64,000 bases of DNA from Martelella radicis (GCF_014196625.1 NZ_JACIDZ010000009.1:143298-207297); one strand, 5' to 3'. Counted from the stretch's first letter, positions 43,933-53,678 are shown. Notes: generated by a model not told the origin, from the sequence alone. Made by a program: numbers and translations.

Positions 43933-44227
43933 GGTCTATCCTGACGCGGGTCGCCGCACACGGAGCGGCAGGTCGCCGCGATCGCAACTGTTGAAACAAT
44001 TGTCACCTAACGGAAAATCACCGTCGCCGCAAATGCCTCGCGTTTTTAAATTTATTATATTGATACAATATTCCGATATATATAATTAAATGATTGCTAT
44101 AAGCATGACGGGAAGGTGGTGGCATCTGTTCCGGACTAAGGTGCCGAAGGACAAGCTTTCGCCGGACAGACCGGAACAATGACCACCGGGCTCGGCGTTG
44201 AGGACAGAGACAACAGGGAGAACATTC

Positions 44228-45712
44228 ATGGCCATATCGCAACTGCTCACGGATCGGCTGAAGGACAAGTCGCTCGCTCGCTCCGGCGCATTCGTCGCCG
44301 GTGCCTGGACCGAAACTGCAACCGGCGGCAAGACCTTCGATGTCACCAACCCGGCAACGGGCGAAGTGATTGCAACACTGCCTGATTGCGACAGGGAAGA
44401 CGTCGACAAGGCGATCGACGCAGCGCACGCGGCGCAGAAGTCCTGGGCGAAGAGGACGGGCAAGGAGCGCGCGGCGGTCCTGCGCAAACTCTACGACCTG
44501 ATGGTCGCCAATGCCGATGATCTCGCGACGATCCTGACCGTCGAGATGGGCAAGCCCTGGGCGGAGGCCCGCGGCGAGATCCTCTATGGCGCAGCCTATG
44601 TCGAGTGGTTCGGCGAGGAGGCCAAGCGCGCCTATGGCGACATCATTCCGGGTCATCAGGCCGACAAGCGCATCATGGTCATCCGCCAGCCTGTGGGCGT
44701 CGTCGGCGCGATCACGCCGTGGAACTTTCCGAATGCCATGCTCGCGCGCAAAATGGCTCCGGCGCTCGCCGCCGGCTGCTCGATCATTTCCAAGCCGGCC
44801 CAGCTGACACCGCTTTCGGCGCTCGCGCTTGCCTATCTGGCCGAACAGGCCGGGCTTCCTGCGGGTCTGTTCTCGGTGGTCACCGCTACCTCCTCCTCCA
44901 TGGTCGGCAAGGCCTTCAGCGAGGATGATCGCGTGCGCAAGATCACCTTCACCGGTTCGACCGAAGTTGGCCGCATTCTGATGCGCCAGGGCGCCGACCA
45001 GATCAAGAAGCTCGGGCTGGAACTTGGCGGCAATGCCCCCTTCATGGTGTTCGACGACGCCGATCTCGATGCTGCGGTCGAAGGTGCGATCGCCTCCAAA
45101 TACCGCAATGCCGGCCAGACCTGCGTGTGCGCCAACCGGCTTTATGTGCAGTCCGGCGTCTATGACGCCTTCGCCGAAAAGCTTGCAAAACGGGTGGAGG
45201 GCCTGAAGGTCGGAGACGGCATGGCCGAAGGCATGGATATCGGTCCGATGATCGACGAGAATGCGGTCGAAAAGGTTCAGGATCACATTCAGGATGCGGT
45301 CTCGAAGGGCGCCGAGATCACGCTCGGCGGCGGGCGTCACGAAAAGGGCGGCCTCTTCTTCCAGCCGACGGTTCTGACCGGCGTCACGCCGGAGATGAAA
45401 TGCGCGCGCGAGGAAACCTTCGGGCCGGTCGCGCCACTGTTCCGCTTCGAGATCGAGGAGGATGTGATCCGCATGGCGAATGACACCGAATTCGGCCTCG
45501 CCTCCTATTTCTTCTCCTCGGACGTGGCGAAGATTTTCCGGGTTGCCGAGGCGCTTGAATACGGCATTGTCGGCGTCAACACGGGTCTCATTTCCACCGA
45601 GGTCGCGCCCTTCGGCGGCGTCAAGCAGTCCGGCCTCGGCCGCGAAGGCTCCAAATACGGCCTCGATGACTATACCGAGCTGAAATATATCTGCCTCGGC
45701 GGCATCGCGTAG
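44228..45712 (+). CDS. gabD: NAD(P)-dependent succinate-semialdehyde dehydrogenase
   Basis: A 494-residue aldehyde dehydrogenase. Rossmann segment GVVGAITPWNFP, FTGSTEVG, general base region LELGGNAPF, nucleophilic Cys in NAGQTCVCANR, and terminal PFGGVKQSGLGREG. The substitution pattern fits GabD; it oxidises succinate semialdehyde to succinate in GABA breakdown. ATG at 44228 after GGGAG; the frame extends 30 nt further but without support. No gabT beside it. Confidence 0.92.
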   Translation: MAISQLLTDRLKDKSLARSGAFVAGAWTETATGGKTFDVTNPATGEVIATLPDCDREDVDKAIDAAHAAQKSWAKRTGKERAAVLRKLYDLMVANADDLATILTVEMGKPWAEARGEILYGAAYVEWFGEEAKRAYGDIIPGHQADKRIMVIRQPVGVVGAITPWNFPNAMLARKMAPALAAGCSIISKPAQLTPLSALALAYLAEQAGLPAGLFSVVTATSSSMVGKAFSEDDRVRKITFTGSTEVGRILMRQGADQIKKLGLELGGNAPFMVFDDADLDAAVEGAIASKYRNAGQTCVCANRLYVQSGVYDAFAEKLAKRVEGLKVGDGMAEGMDIGPMIDENAVEKVQDHIQDAVSKGAEITLGGGRHEKGGLFFQPTVLTGVTPEMKCAREETFGPVAPLFRFEIEEDVIRMANDTEFGLASYFFSSDVAKIFRVAEALEYGIVGVNTGLISTEVAPFGGVKQSGLGREGSKYGLDDYTELKYICLGGIA

Positions 45713-45725
45713 CGAAAACAAAAAA

Positions 45726-45745
45726 GGCGGGCTCAGTGGCCCGCC
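45726..45745. terminator. shared terminator between gabD and efp
   Basis: GGCGGGC-TCAGTG-GCCCGCC with T3CT on the plus side and an A-rich plus-strand flank that gives a T-tract on the minus strand; works for both convergent genes. Confidence 0.85.
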
Positions 45746-45771
45746 TTTCTCATATTCGCAACAAGGAAACA

Positions 45772-46341
45772 TCAGTCCTTGGCGCGCTCGACATAGGAGC
45801 CATCTTCCGTGAGGATCACCACGCGGGTGCCGGCGTCGATATGCGGCGGCACCATGGTGCGCACGCCGTTTGACAGCATCGCCGGCTTGTAGGAGGAGGA
45901 CGCCGTCTGGCCCTTGACCACCGGCTCCGTCTCCGTGATTTCCAGGGTAACATGACGCGGCAGTTCCAGCGCGATGGCGACGCCCTCATGGATCGACAGG
46001 ATCACCGTCATGCCTTCCGACAGGTAGTTGGCGGCATCCCCCACATCATCCGGGCTCATGGTGAGCTGGTCGTAGGTCTGAGGGTTCATGAAGTGGAACC
46101 CTTCGGCGTCGTTATAGAGGAAGGTATGGTCGGTGTCCTCGACGAAGGCCCGCTCCACCTGCTCGGTCGTCTTCCAGCGTTCGGAGACCTTGGTGCCGTC
46201 GGCGATGCGGCGCATGTCCACCTGGGTTACGGGCGTGCCCTTGCCGGGGTGAAAATTCTGGGCGGTAAGAACGACATAGAGCTTGCCGTCGACATCGACG
46301 ACATTGCCCTTGCGCAGCGACGAGGCAATGACCTTGACCAT
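45772..46341 (-). CDS. efp: translation elongation factor P
   Basis: A 189-residue EF-P with three barrel domains. The modified lysine K34 is present in HPGKGTP, the form lysylated by EpmA, which is encoded divergently next door. It rescues ribosomes stalled at polyproline. C-terminal [19 protein letters not shown] is typical. Confidence 0.97.
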   Translation of the reverse strand: MVKVIASSLRKGNVVDVDGKLYVVLTAQNFHPGKGTPVTQVDMRRIADGTKVSERWKTTEQVERAFVEDTDHTFLYNDAEGFHFMNPQTYDQLTMSPDDVGDAANYLSEGMTVILSIHEGVAIALELPRHVTLEITETEPVVKGQTASSSYKPAMLSNGVRTMVPPHIDAGTRVVILTEDGSYVERAKD

Positions 46342-46483
46342 GAGACTTCCTTGCTTTGGCGGCCGGGACTATCTATAGACCGCGCACTCCCTTTGATTTC
46401 GTGAGAGGGGGACTAACGCAAATTCGCCCTGAATTCCAGTGCCAAACGCCGGATTGCGGTGATCGGCAAGGAAAGGCTTGGGA

Positions 46484-47545
46484 ATGCCGGATGAAAACAA
46501 TCGCGCCGCGAATGCCCGCTGGTGGCGCGCAGACCGGCATCACGACCGGCGGCCGGCGCTCATCGCCCGAAACCGGATCATGGCCGCAATGCGCGGCTGG
46601 TTCGCGGACGAGGGCTTCATGGAGGCAGACCTGCCGGCGCTGCAGGTTTCGCCCGGCAACGAGACCCATCTGCATGGCTTTTCGACGGCGATGATCGGCA
46701 ATGACGGCATGGCGCGGACGATGTACCTGCATACCTCGCCGGAATTTGCCGCCAAGAAGCTGCTGGCGGCGGGCGAGGAGCGACTGGTCGCCTTTTCCCA
46801 TGTCTACCGAAACCGAGAGCGCGGGCCGCTTCACCATCCGGAGTTCACCATGGTGGAGTGGTATCGCGCCCATGCACCCTATGAGAGGCTGTTTTCCGAT
46901 TGCGCGGAGCTGCTCGCGCTTGCGGCCAGGGCTTCGGGCGCAGACGTTTTCTCCTGGCGCGAGAGCCGGTGCGATCCCTTCGCCTCAATCGAACGGCTGA
47001 GCGTGGCGGAGGCTTTCGAGCGCTATGCGGGGATCGACCTTCTGAAGACGATCGCATCTGCCGGCGAAACTGACCGCGAGGCGCTTGCGCGCCAGATGAT
47101 GGCGGAAGGGTTTCGCTATGGAGAGGACGATAGCTGGTCGGACCTTTTCTCGCGCGTGCTTGTGGAGCGGATCGAGCCCAATCTCGGCCATGGCCGGCCG
47201 ACGCTGCTCGATGCCTATCCCGCGCCCGAAGCGGCCCTTGCCCGCAAAAGCGCCGATGATCCGCGCGTGAGTGAGCGTTTCGAACTCTATCTGTGCGGCG
47301 TGGAGCTTGCCAACGGTTTCGGCGAGTTGACCGACGCAACCGAGCAGCGCCGCCGGTTCGAGGCTGATATGGCCGAGAAAAAGCGCATTTACGGTGAGAT
47401 CTATCCGATTGACGAGGACTTTCTCGACGCGCTTGGCCATATGCCGCCGGCAAGCGGGATCGCGCTCGGCTTCGACCGGCTGGTCATGCTGTCCACGGGC
47501 GCGCGCCGGATCGAGGACGTGCTCTGGGCGCCGGTCGACGGCTAG
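46484..47545 (+). CDS. epmA: EF-P beta-lysylation protein EpmA (LysRS-like)
   Basis: A 353-residue truncated class II lysyl-tRNA synthetase paralogue lacking the anticodon-binding domain. Motif 2 FSHVYRNRERGPLHHPEF with HPEFTMVEWY, and motif 3 SGIALGFDRLVML, are intact. It attaches beta-lysine to EF-P K34. Divergent from efp, a functional pairing. ATG at 46484 after AAGGAAAGG. EpmB (lysine aminomutase) is not in the window. Confidence 0.95.
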   Translation: MPDENNRAANARWWRADRHHDRRPALIARNRIMAAMRGWFADEGFMEADLPALQVSPGNETHLHGFSTAMIGNDGMARTMYLHTSPEFAAKKLLAAGEERLVAFSHVYRNRERGPLHHPEFTMVEWYRAHAPYERLFSDCAELLALAARASGADVFSWRESRCDPFASIERLSVAEAFERYAGIDLLKTIASAGETDREALARQMMAEGFRYGEDDSWSDLFSRVLVERIEPNLGHGRPTLLDAYPAPEAALARKSADDPRVSERFELYLCGVELANGFGELTDATEQRRRFEADMAEKKRIYGEIYPIDEDFLDALGHMPPASGIALGFDRLVMLSTGARRIEDVLWAPVDG

Positions 47546-47640
47546 GCGCCTCGACCTTGGGTGAAATGCCCGATTTTCACAGGAAGGCGTCACGCCGACA
47601 GGGCGGTTCCGCGTTCCCTCCAAAGACGGGTGTCTCGGTG

Positions 47641-48747
47641 TCAGCCGCCTTCGCAGACGTTGCGGGGCGTGCCGTCATCGGCGAGAATGGGTTGGAGTGT
47701 GCGCAGTTGAGCGCTTCCGCCGTTCCTGAGATCGGGATGGATGATCATCGGCGCGTCCTTCGGCCACCACTCGCCGCTTGCCCAGTAGGCCCAGCCGACC
47801 CAGGCCTTCTGGTCGTTCTGGATAATGTCGACCATCTGCTTCAGACCGCGCAGGCAATTGATCTGGTCGGTCGTGCCGAATTCGCCCAGAAAGCCCTGGT
47901 AATTATTGGCGTTCAGCCAGTCCGTGAAGTTCTTGATGGCATCGACTGCACCGTCGATATGGCTGCAGTCATTGGCCTTGCCCGAGAAATCGGCGTCGGA
48001 GTACTGGTGCACTTCGAAGGCGAAATTGTTGACGGGGTCGACCACGCCGGTCATCACCGAGGCGTTTGACGGCCCGTAAAAGGTCTGCTCCCAGCTATGG
48101 GCGCCGGTCCAGGCTGTGCCCGGAACGAAGATCAGATTGCCGGCGCCGATATTGCGGATCGCGGCGATCGCCGCATTGGCGGCGGTCAGCCATTCGGGGG
48201 CCTCGATATCGTGCGGCTCGTTCATCAGGCCGAAGATGATATCGTCGTCATTGGCGAAGACGGCGGAAAGCCTTTTCCAGAAATCAGCGAAGGCCTCGAC
48301 CGGCACGTCTGGGCTTCCGATGACCTGGCCGCGATAGCGCGCGTAATTATGCGGGTCGAGGATGACGATCATGTCGTTGTCGCGGGCTGCGGCGATGGTC
48401 GTTTGCATGCGCGACAGTTCCGTGGCATCGAACACGCCGTTCAGCGTCGGCTGCAGCCGCTCCCAGAGAAAGGGCAGGCGGATCGCGTTGAACTTGTCCT
48501 GGGCGAGCGAATCGATCGTCTCCTTGGAGGGGTAGATATAGCCCTGCCCGTAAGGGTCGCCAGGTTGGCCGAATTCGGCGCCTGCTACATTGATGCCGTG
48601 CAGCATCAGTTTACAATTCTGCGCGGCAAGGGCCGTCGAGGACAGCGCCATGGAAAGCGTCGTGGCCGCGATGGCGGCGACAGCAAGCCGCCTTTTGAGC
48701 TTTGTCGTGAAAGACCGGCATGGCGCATATCCCCTCAAGCGACGCAT
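47641..48747 (-). CDS. secreted glycoside hydrolase family 5 endoglucanase
   Basis: A 368-residue secreted enzyme. The signal peptide follows a basic N-terminus and ends [11 protein letters not shown]5 catalytic pair: acid/base E177 in FGLMNEPHD and nucleophile E289 in [11 protein letters not shown]; also [11 protein letters not shown] and VILDPHNY. Family members cleave beta-1,4-glucans (cellulase-like). ATG at 48747 with GGAG 9 nt upstream. Monocistronic. Confidence 0.92.
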   Translation of the reverse strand: MRRLRGYAPCRSFTTKLKRRLAVAAIAATTLSMALSSTALAAQNCKLMLHGINVAGAEFGQPGDPYGQGYIYPSKETIDSLAQDKFNAIRLPFLWERLQPTLNGVFDATELSRMQTTIAAARDNDMIVILDPHNYARYRGQVIGSPDVPVEAFADFWKRLSAVFANDDDIIFGLMNEPHDIEAPEWLTAANAAIAAIRNIGAGNLIFVPGTAWTGAHSWEQTFYGPSNASVMTGVVDPVNNFAFEVHQYSDADFSGKANDCSHIDGAVDAIKNFTDWLNANNYQGFLGEFGTTDQINCLRGLKQMVDIIQNDQKAWVGWAYWASGEWWPKDAPMIIHPDLRNGGSAQLRTLQPILADDGTPRNVCEGG

Positions 48748-49074
48748 ATACTGATACTCCAATCATCCGTTCCGCCTTCGGGCGGGTGACCCCGTCATGA
48801 CAGTCATCGTCAAACTATAACGCGGCAGGGCCCGAACAAGTCAAGCCGGGCTCGGCGTTTCACCAACAATCATAGTGCGTCGGGTGAGCCGAGAAAACAA
48901 ACGGTGAGGCGCGATTGGCGGCAATCCGCATCTTTGAGTCGTGGATGTTACAGCGTCGGGCCGCGCGCCATAGTCAGATGGCCGAGAGGCGGTTGAAAGC
49001 GCACCCGCCAGCCTTTATGACCGGTCGGCTGCTCCGATCCGCGACAGCCGGCGCTCATTGAACGGGAAACGACA
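48748..49074 (+). other. intergenic region with structured purU leader
   Basis: No gene. It holds the promoters of the divergent GH5 and purU genes. About 48955-49060 has tRNA-like D-arm text (GATGGCCGAGAGGCGGTTGAAAG), a GGCGG/CCGCC hairpin and a CGGCTG/CAGCCG hairpin just before purU, suggesting a structured leader RNA. No known riboswitch could be matched. Confidence 0.35.
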
Positions 49075-49959
49075 ATGAAAGATTTCGTGCTCACGGTTAC
49101 ATGCCCCTCAACGCGCGGCATTGTCGCGGCCATCTCCGGCTATCTGGCGACGGAGGGCTGCAACATTATCGACAGTTCCCAGTTCGACGATCTGGAAACG
49201 GGCCGCTTCTTCATCAGGATCAGCTTCATCTCCGAAACCGGCACGGGGCTTGATGCCCTGCGTGAGGGTTTCGCGGAGATCGCCGAGCCCTTTGACATGG
49301 ACTACAGCTTCCATGACGGCGCCTACCGTCTGAAGACGCTGATCATGGTTTCGCGGTTCGGGCATTGTCTGAACGACCTGCTTTATCGCTGGCGAATCGG
49401 CGCGCTGCCGATCGATATCGTCGGCGTGGTCTCGAACCACCTCGACTACCAGAAACTGGTCGTCAATCATGACATTCCGTTCTACCACATTCCGGTCACC
49501 CGCGAGACCAAGCCCGCCGCAGAGGCGCGTCTCTTCGAGCTGATCGACCAGACGGACGCCGAACTCGTGGTGCTGGCGCGCTACATGCAGGTGCTCTCGG
49601 ATGAGTTGTGTCGCAAGATGGCGGGCCAGGTGATCAATATCCACCACTCCTTCCTGCCATCCTTCAAGGGGGCGAACCCCTACAAGCAGGCCTATCAGCG
49701 CGGGGTCAAGCTGATCGGGGCCACGGCGCACTACGTCACGCCGGAGCTCGACGAAGGGCCGATCATCGAGCAGGAAACGGTGCGCATCACCCATGCCCAG
49801 AGCCCGCAGGACTACGTCGCCCTCGGCAGGGATGTCGAGGCGCTGGTGCTGGCGCGCGCGATCCACGCCCATATTCACCATCGGGTTTTCGTCAACGGCA
49901 ATCGCACGGTTGTCTTCCCGCCCTCGGCAGGCTCCTACGCTTCCGAGCGAATGGGCTAG
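49075..49959 (+). CDS. purU: formyltetrahydrofolate deformylase
   Basis: A 294-residue enzyme. N-terminal ACT domain (about 1-85: FVLTVTCPSTRGIVAAISGYLA) and C-terminal formyltransferase fold with catalytic NIHHSFLPSFKGANPY and the aspartate in LDEGPIIEQ. It hydrolyses 10-formyl-THF to THF and formate, balancing one-carbon pools with FolD. Confidence 0.96.
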   Translation: MKDFVLTVTCPSTRGIVAAISGYLATEGCNIIDSSQFDDLETGRFFIRISFISETGTGLDALREGFAEIAEPFDMDYSFHDGAYRLKTLIMVSRFGHCLNDLLYRWRIGALPIDIVGVVSNHLDYQKLVVNHDIPFYHIPVTRETKPAAEARLFELIDQTDAELVVLARYMQVLSDELCRKMAGQVINIHHSFLPSFKGANPYKQAYQRGVKLIGATAHYVTPELDEGPIIEQETVRITHAQSPQDYVALGRDVEALVLARAIHAHIHHRVFVNGNRTVVFPPSAGSYASERMG

Positions 49960-50009
49960 GCGCCAGTCCTTTCCATCGGTTTCGTGCATCAAATGGTTGT
50001 ATTATAGCG

Positions 50010-50036
50010 GGGGCGGCCAATTTTATCGGCCGCCCC
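50010..50036 (+). terminator. terminator of purU
   Basis: Perfect 9-bp stem GGGGCGGCC/GGCCGCCCC with a 9-nt loop, then TCTTG; 51 bp after the purU stop. Confidence 0.75.
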
Positions 50037-50252
50037 TCTTGTCTGGAATCGAGGCCTCTCTATCTAGTGTGAGGCTGCTGGATTTAGGCAGCGCGACCGG
50101 GAATTAAGTTTTCTTCTCCAGCCTTGCTTTGACATGTTTTTGAAGAATTTCGACGATATAGATAAAATATAAGCTTGGTTTTTGGTTTATTTTTCGGGTA
50201 AAACCCGACCTATCGCAATTTTGTCAAACCCTTCGCTATACGGGAGCGTTCA

Positions 50253-50366
50253 ATGTCTTTCGAGGCGCTGAAAACAGAAAACCTGAACGAAGCCAGTTGC
50301 GTGCCGGGTGCGCTCCGATGCTGTCGCGCAGGCTTCAGGGCCTCTATGGCTGCACACAAGGGTTGA
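50253..50366 (+). CDS. 37-aa small open reading frame (candidate)
   Basis: ATG at 50253 follows CGGGAG at 7 nt. It encodes 37 residues with three Cys (SCVPGALRCCRAG). Lies 42 bp before the small gene at 50409 and could be a leader peptide or small protein. The rest of the 449-bp gap before it is AT-rich (50120-50220) and shows no other gene. Confidence 0.3.
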   Translation: MSFEALKTENLNEASCVPGALRCCRAGFRASMAAHKG

Positions 50367-50408
50367 AACAAATTGGCCGGTCATTGTCTCTGGCCGGGGT
50401 TGGTAATC

Positions 50409-50618
50409 ATGAAAAAGCAGATGGTTGAATTCGGTGGCCAGCCGGTCGGGATCGTCATACCCGAAAACGGGCGGCTCAGATTTGTCGCCGTCAAGTTTCA
50501 CGTCCACGCACTGGATGGCGGCCTCTACGGCACAATGGATGAATTGCGGGCAGCCATAAGGGAGCATCTCTCGCGTTGGTCGGGTGATGATCCTGCCCGG
50601 GTGGCTGCTGCCGGCTAA
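50409..50618 (+). CDS. small conserved-looking hypothetical protein
   Basis: A 69-residue protein (MKKQMVEFGGQPVGIVIPENGRLRFVAVKF...) with beta strands followed by a helix (TMDELRAAIREHL). It resembles short rhizobial hypothetical proteins. ATG at 50409 chosen because of MKK; no strong ribosome-binding site. Function unknown. Confidence 0.6.
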   Translation: MKKQMVEFGGQPVGIVIPENGRLRFVAVKFHVHALDGGLYGTMDELRAAIREHLSRWSGDDPARVAAAG

Positions 50619-50745
50619 GCGGTCGCGCGGCTTGCGTTCCGCTCTTTGATTCCTATTGTGCCGGCCTCATGGCAGGCGTAAGCTTCGCCTGTCGGCACGC
50701 GGCTCTCATTCCGGTTCCGCGCCGGAAAATCGGCGTCGGCATGCC

Positions 50746-50770
50746 GGAACAAACAGGACGCTTGCGCGTT
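50746..50770 (+). promoter_or_regulatory. EcfG-type promoter for DUF883 operon
   Basis: GGAAC at 50746-50750, 16-bp spacer, CGTT at 50767-50770; 41 bp upstream of the start codon. Confidence 0.8.
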
Positions 50771-50810
50771 GGTGAGTGCAGTGGCCGAACTCAAATTTGG
50801 GAGATCCAAT

Positions 50811-51140
50811 ATGGCAGAAACCAAAAGCACCGGTGGACAGGCTGGCAAGACGACCGAGGCCGACATCCAGGCGCAGATCGACCAACTGCGCGAGGATATT
50901 GCCGGCCTGACGAAGCTGATCGGCACGCTTGGCAATGAGAAGGCGTCCGATGCAAGAGCCCGCGCCGAGAAATTCCGCGAAGACGCGACCAAGAAGGGTC
51001 ATGAGGCCTATGACCGGGCGCGCGAGGAAGCGATGTCGATCGAAGAGGATATCGAGGATCACATCCGCAGCCGTCCGCTGCAGTCCATCTTGATGGCCGC
51101 CGGTTTCGGCTTCCTGGCCGCGCTGCTGACGCGGCGTTAA
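50811..51140 (+). CDS. DUF883 (ElaB/YqjD-like) ribosome/membrane-associated protein
   Basis: A 109-residue protein: long coiled-coil N-terminus (DIQAQIDQLREDIAGLTKLIG), a basic helical middle, and a C-terminal transmembrane anchor ending RSRPLQSILMAAGFGFLAALLTRR. E. coli relatives bind ribosomes to the inner membrane in stationary phase. GGGAGA precedes ATG 50811. EcfG promoter upstream ties it to the general stress response. Confidence 0.88.
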   Translation: MAETKSTGGQAGKTTEADIQAQIDQLREDIAGLTKLIGTLGNEKASDARARAEKFREDATKKGHEAYDRAREEAMSIEEDIEDHIRSRPLQSILMAAGFGFLAALLTRR

Positions 51141-51143
51141 GGC

Positions 51144-51560
51144 ATGGATCGGTTCATCTCTCTGACGGCGGCCATCATGGCAATTGATGGCCGCATGGTT
51201 GCGCGTTCAGCCAGGCGGAACGCCGTCCTGTTCGTCATCCTGCTGTTTCTGTTCATGTCCTCCTATGTGAGCGGCGTGATAGCGCTCGCCATCTATCTGG
51301 CAGAGATTTTTGGCCCGCTCGGCGCTGCGTTGACCGTGGCCATTGCCTCGCTCACGCTCGCGATCTTCGTGCTTGCCTATGCGATGCTGATGAACCGCGC
51401 GGAACGGCGGCGTTACCGCGCGGCCAAATACGCGACCGAAGAAATGCTCGAAGGCGTTCTCGGCGTCGTCCCGGTGATGATGAAGCAGAAGCCGATCTCC
51501 GGCCTGACTGCGGTCGCGGGTCTCGCCTTCGTTCTGGCGCGGGCCTTCCAGAAGAAATAG
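51144..51560 (+). CDS. YqjE/DUF1469-like two-TM protein
   Basis: A 138-residue protein with two hydrophobic helices in the middle (about 28-53 and 59-82), basic segment NRAERRRYRAA and an amphipathic end. It starts 3 nt after the DUF883 gene, the same yqjD-yqjE order as in enterobacteria. Function unknown; probably membrane partner of the upstream gene. Confidence 0.8.
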   Translation: MDRFISLTAAIMAIDGRMVARSARRNAVLFVILLFLFMSSYVSGVIALAIYLAEIFGPLGAALTVAIASLTLAIFVLAYAMLMNRAERRRYRAAKYATEEMLEGVLGVVPVMMKQKPISGLTAVAGLAFVLARAFQKK

Positions 51561-51677
51561 CACCGGCTTTGGCTGGACAGGGCGGCGCAAGGCCGCCTTT
51601 TTGATGCTTCCGGCAGTGACGCCGGGAGGTCGCGATAGCGTCCGTTGAACGGACGCGGTTTTCTCGGGGGAGATTTC

Positions 51678-52694
51678 ATGACAATTGCACCAGAAGATTT
51701 GCCGAAACGCCAACTCGGCGCCACCGACATGATGATTACCCGCGCCGGCTTCGGCGCCTGGGCCGTCGGCGGCGGCGGTTGGGCAGCCGGATGGGGCGCG
51801 CAGGACGACAGCGATTCCATTGCCGCCATTCGCAGGGCAGTCGATGCCGGGATAAACTGGATCGACACCGCCTCCGTTTACGGCCTCGGACATTCGGAAG
51901 AGGTCGTCGGCAGGGCGATTGCCGGCATGGCGCCATCGCAACGCCCCTTTGTCTTCACCAAGTGCGGCATGGTCTGGAACGATGATGATCCGATGGAAAC
52001 GCCGAAACGTGTCGGCAATCCGCAAAGCCTGCGGGCGCAGACGGACGCGTCGCTGAAGCGGCTCGGCGTCGAGGCAATCGACCTGATGCAGATCCACTGG
52101 CCGTCGAACGACGTGCCGCTTGCCGAATACTGGGGTGCGATGTGCGAGTTGAAGGCCGAGGGCAAGGTGCGGGCCATCGGCCTCTCCAATCACGGCATCG
52201 ACCAGCTCGAAGAGGCCGAGGCGATTGGCCATGTCGATACGCTGCAGCCGCCCTTTTCCGCGATCCGTCGCGACACGGCGGCCGAGCTTCTGCCCTGGGC
52301 GCGGGCGAACGGAACCGGCGTGATCTGCTACAGCCCGATGCAGGCCGGCCTTTTGACAGGGCGCTTCTCGAGAGAGCGTGCCGCCGCGCTGCCCGATGAT
52401 GACTGGCGCAAGAACAATGGCAACTTCAATGGCGAGGCGCTTGAGGCCAATCTGGCGCTGGCCGAAGCGCTGAAGCCGGTGGCCGAACGCCACGGCGTCA
52501 GCCAGGCAGCCATTGCCATCGCCTGGGTTCTGGCCTGGCCGGGGCTGACCGGCGCGATCGTCGGCGCGCGAAAGCCCGAACAGATCGACGGCTGGATTGC
52601 CGCCGCCAGCCTGGAACTTGATGATGACGACCTCGACGCGATTGCCGCTGCGATCGAGAAGACCGGCGCCGGCAGCGGGCCCGCACGCCCCTGA
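51678..52694 (+). CDS. aldo/keto reductase
   Basis: A 338-residue AKR with the TIM-barrel motif set: GFGAWAVGGG, catalytic D/Y in WIDTASVYGLGHSEEVVG, K in FVFTKCG, H in MQIHWPS, and an NADP-binding C-terminal ALAEALKPVAERHGVSQAAIAIAWVL. Substrate unknown. GGGGGAGA precedes ATG 51678. Confidence 0.92.
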   Translation: MTIAPEDLPKRQLGATDMMITRAGFGAWAVGGGGWAAGWGAQDDSDSIAAIRRAVDAGINWIDTASVYGLGHSEEVVGRAIAGMAPSQRPFVFTKCGMVWNDDDPMETPKRVGNPQSLRAQTDASLKRLGVEAIDLMQIHWPSNDVPLAEYWGAMCELKAEGKVRAIGLSNHGIDQLEEAEAIGHVDTLQPPFSAIRRDTAAELLPWARANGTGVICYSPMQAGLLTGRFSRERAAALPDDDWRKNNGNFNGEALEANLALAEALKPVAERHGVSQAAIAIAWVLAWPGLTGAIVGARKPEQIDGWIAAASLELDDDDLDAIAAAIEKTGAGSGPARP

Positions 52695-52729
52695 ACTGGC
52701 GCGACGCACGGAAGTCTGGAGACGAAAAC

Positions 52730-53542
52730 ATGAAAACCATCAACGGCATCCCCCAAATCGGCTTCGGCACATGGAAAAGACGCGGCGACGAGGCCTACAG
52801 GACGGTGCTTGCCGCCCTCGAGGCCGGCTACCGCCATATCGACACGGCCCAGGCCTATGGCAATGAGGCCGAGGTCGGCCGCGCGCTTGCCGACTCCGGT
52901 CTGAACCGGGACGAACTCTTCGTGACGACCAAGGTGTGGATCGACAATTACGGCGAGGACGCCTTCCGAAAGAGCGTCGAGGAGAGCCTCGAGAAGCTTG
53001 GCGGCGCGGAAATCGATCTCCTGTTGCTGCACTGGCCGGGTCGCGCCGGCGGGCCGGCATTCGAGGACTATATCGGCCGGCTGGCCGACGTGCATGATGC
53101 CGGCCTTGCCAAACGGATCGGCGTTTCCAATTTCACCCGCGGGCTGATGGACAAGGCTGCCGGTTTGCTCGGCGATCGCAAGATCGCTGCCAATCAGGTC
53201 GAATGCCATGTCTTCCACCAGAACCGGCTGGTTGCCGATTATTGCGACAGTCATGGCATCGCCTTCACCGCCTACTCGCCGCTGGCGCAGGGCAAGATTG
53301 CGGGAGATCCGACACTCAAGGCAATCGGCGCGGCCCATGGCGTATCCGAGGGCGAAATCGCGCTTGCCTTCCTGATGGCGGAAGGCCATGTGGTAATCCC
53401 CACCTCGAGCAAGCCGGAACGGGTGAAATCGAATCTTGCGGCCGCCGACATCGAACTCTCGCAGGACGAGATCGGACATCTGAGAGCCCTCGACAAGGGC
53501 GAACGGCTGATCGACCCGGAATGGGCGCCGGACTGGGACTGA
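52730..53542 (+). CDS. aldo/keto reductase, diketogluconate-reductase type
   Basis: A 270-residue AKR of the AKR5/DkgA-like group. HIDTAQAYGNEAEVGRAL (catalytic D and Y), VTTKVW (K), LLLHWPG (H), RIGVSNF. It follows the first AKR by 35 nt and may be co-transcribed. The two differ clearly in sequence, so they are not a recent tandem duplication. Confidence 0.93.
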   Translation: MKTINGIPQIGFGTWKRRGDEAYRTVLAALEAGYRHIDTAQAYGNEAEVGRALADSGLNRDELFVTTKVWIDNYGEDAFRKSVEESLEKLGGAEIDLLLLHWPGRAGGPAFEDYIGRLADVHDAGLAKRIGVSNFTRGLMDKAAGLLGDRKIAANQVECHVFHQNRLVADYCDSHGIAFTAYSPLAQGKIAGDPTLKAIGAAHGVSEGEIALAFLMAEGHVVIPTSSKPERVKSNLAAADIELSQDEIGHLRALDKGERLIDPEWAPDWD

Positions 53543-53548
53543 GCGACA

Positions 53549-53590
53549 AAAGACTTGGCAGCACTCGCAGGGCTTTGCTGACAAGTCTTT
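53549..53590 (+). terminator. terminator of aldo/keto reductase genes
   Basis: AAAGACTTG ... CAAGTCTTT with an inner CAGC/GCTG pair; the stem arm itself ends in T3. Moderate strength. Confidence 0.6.
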
Positions 53591-53678
53591 GAAAAATATC
53601 GCAAAAATCAAATTTCGGATTGAAGCCGTCGCGAAAATACGTCAGCCTTTGAAATTGTCAACTTCAATGAGGTGGAAC

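Noticed and set aside
48955..49045. Possible tRNA gene upstream of purU
   Set aside because: Only a D-arm-like stretch is present; no acceptor pairing, T-arm or CCA.
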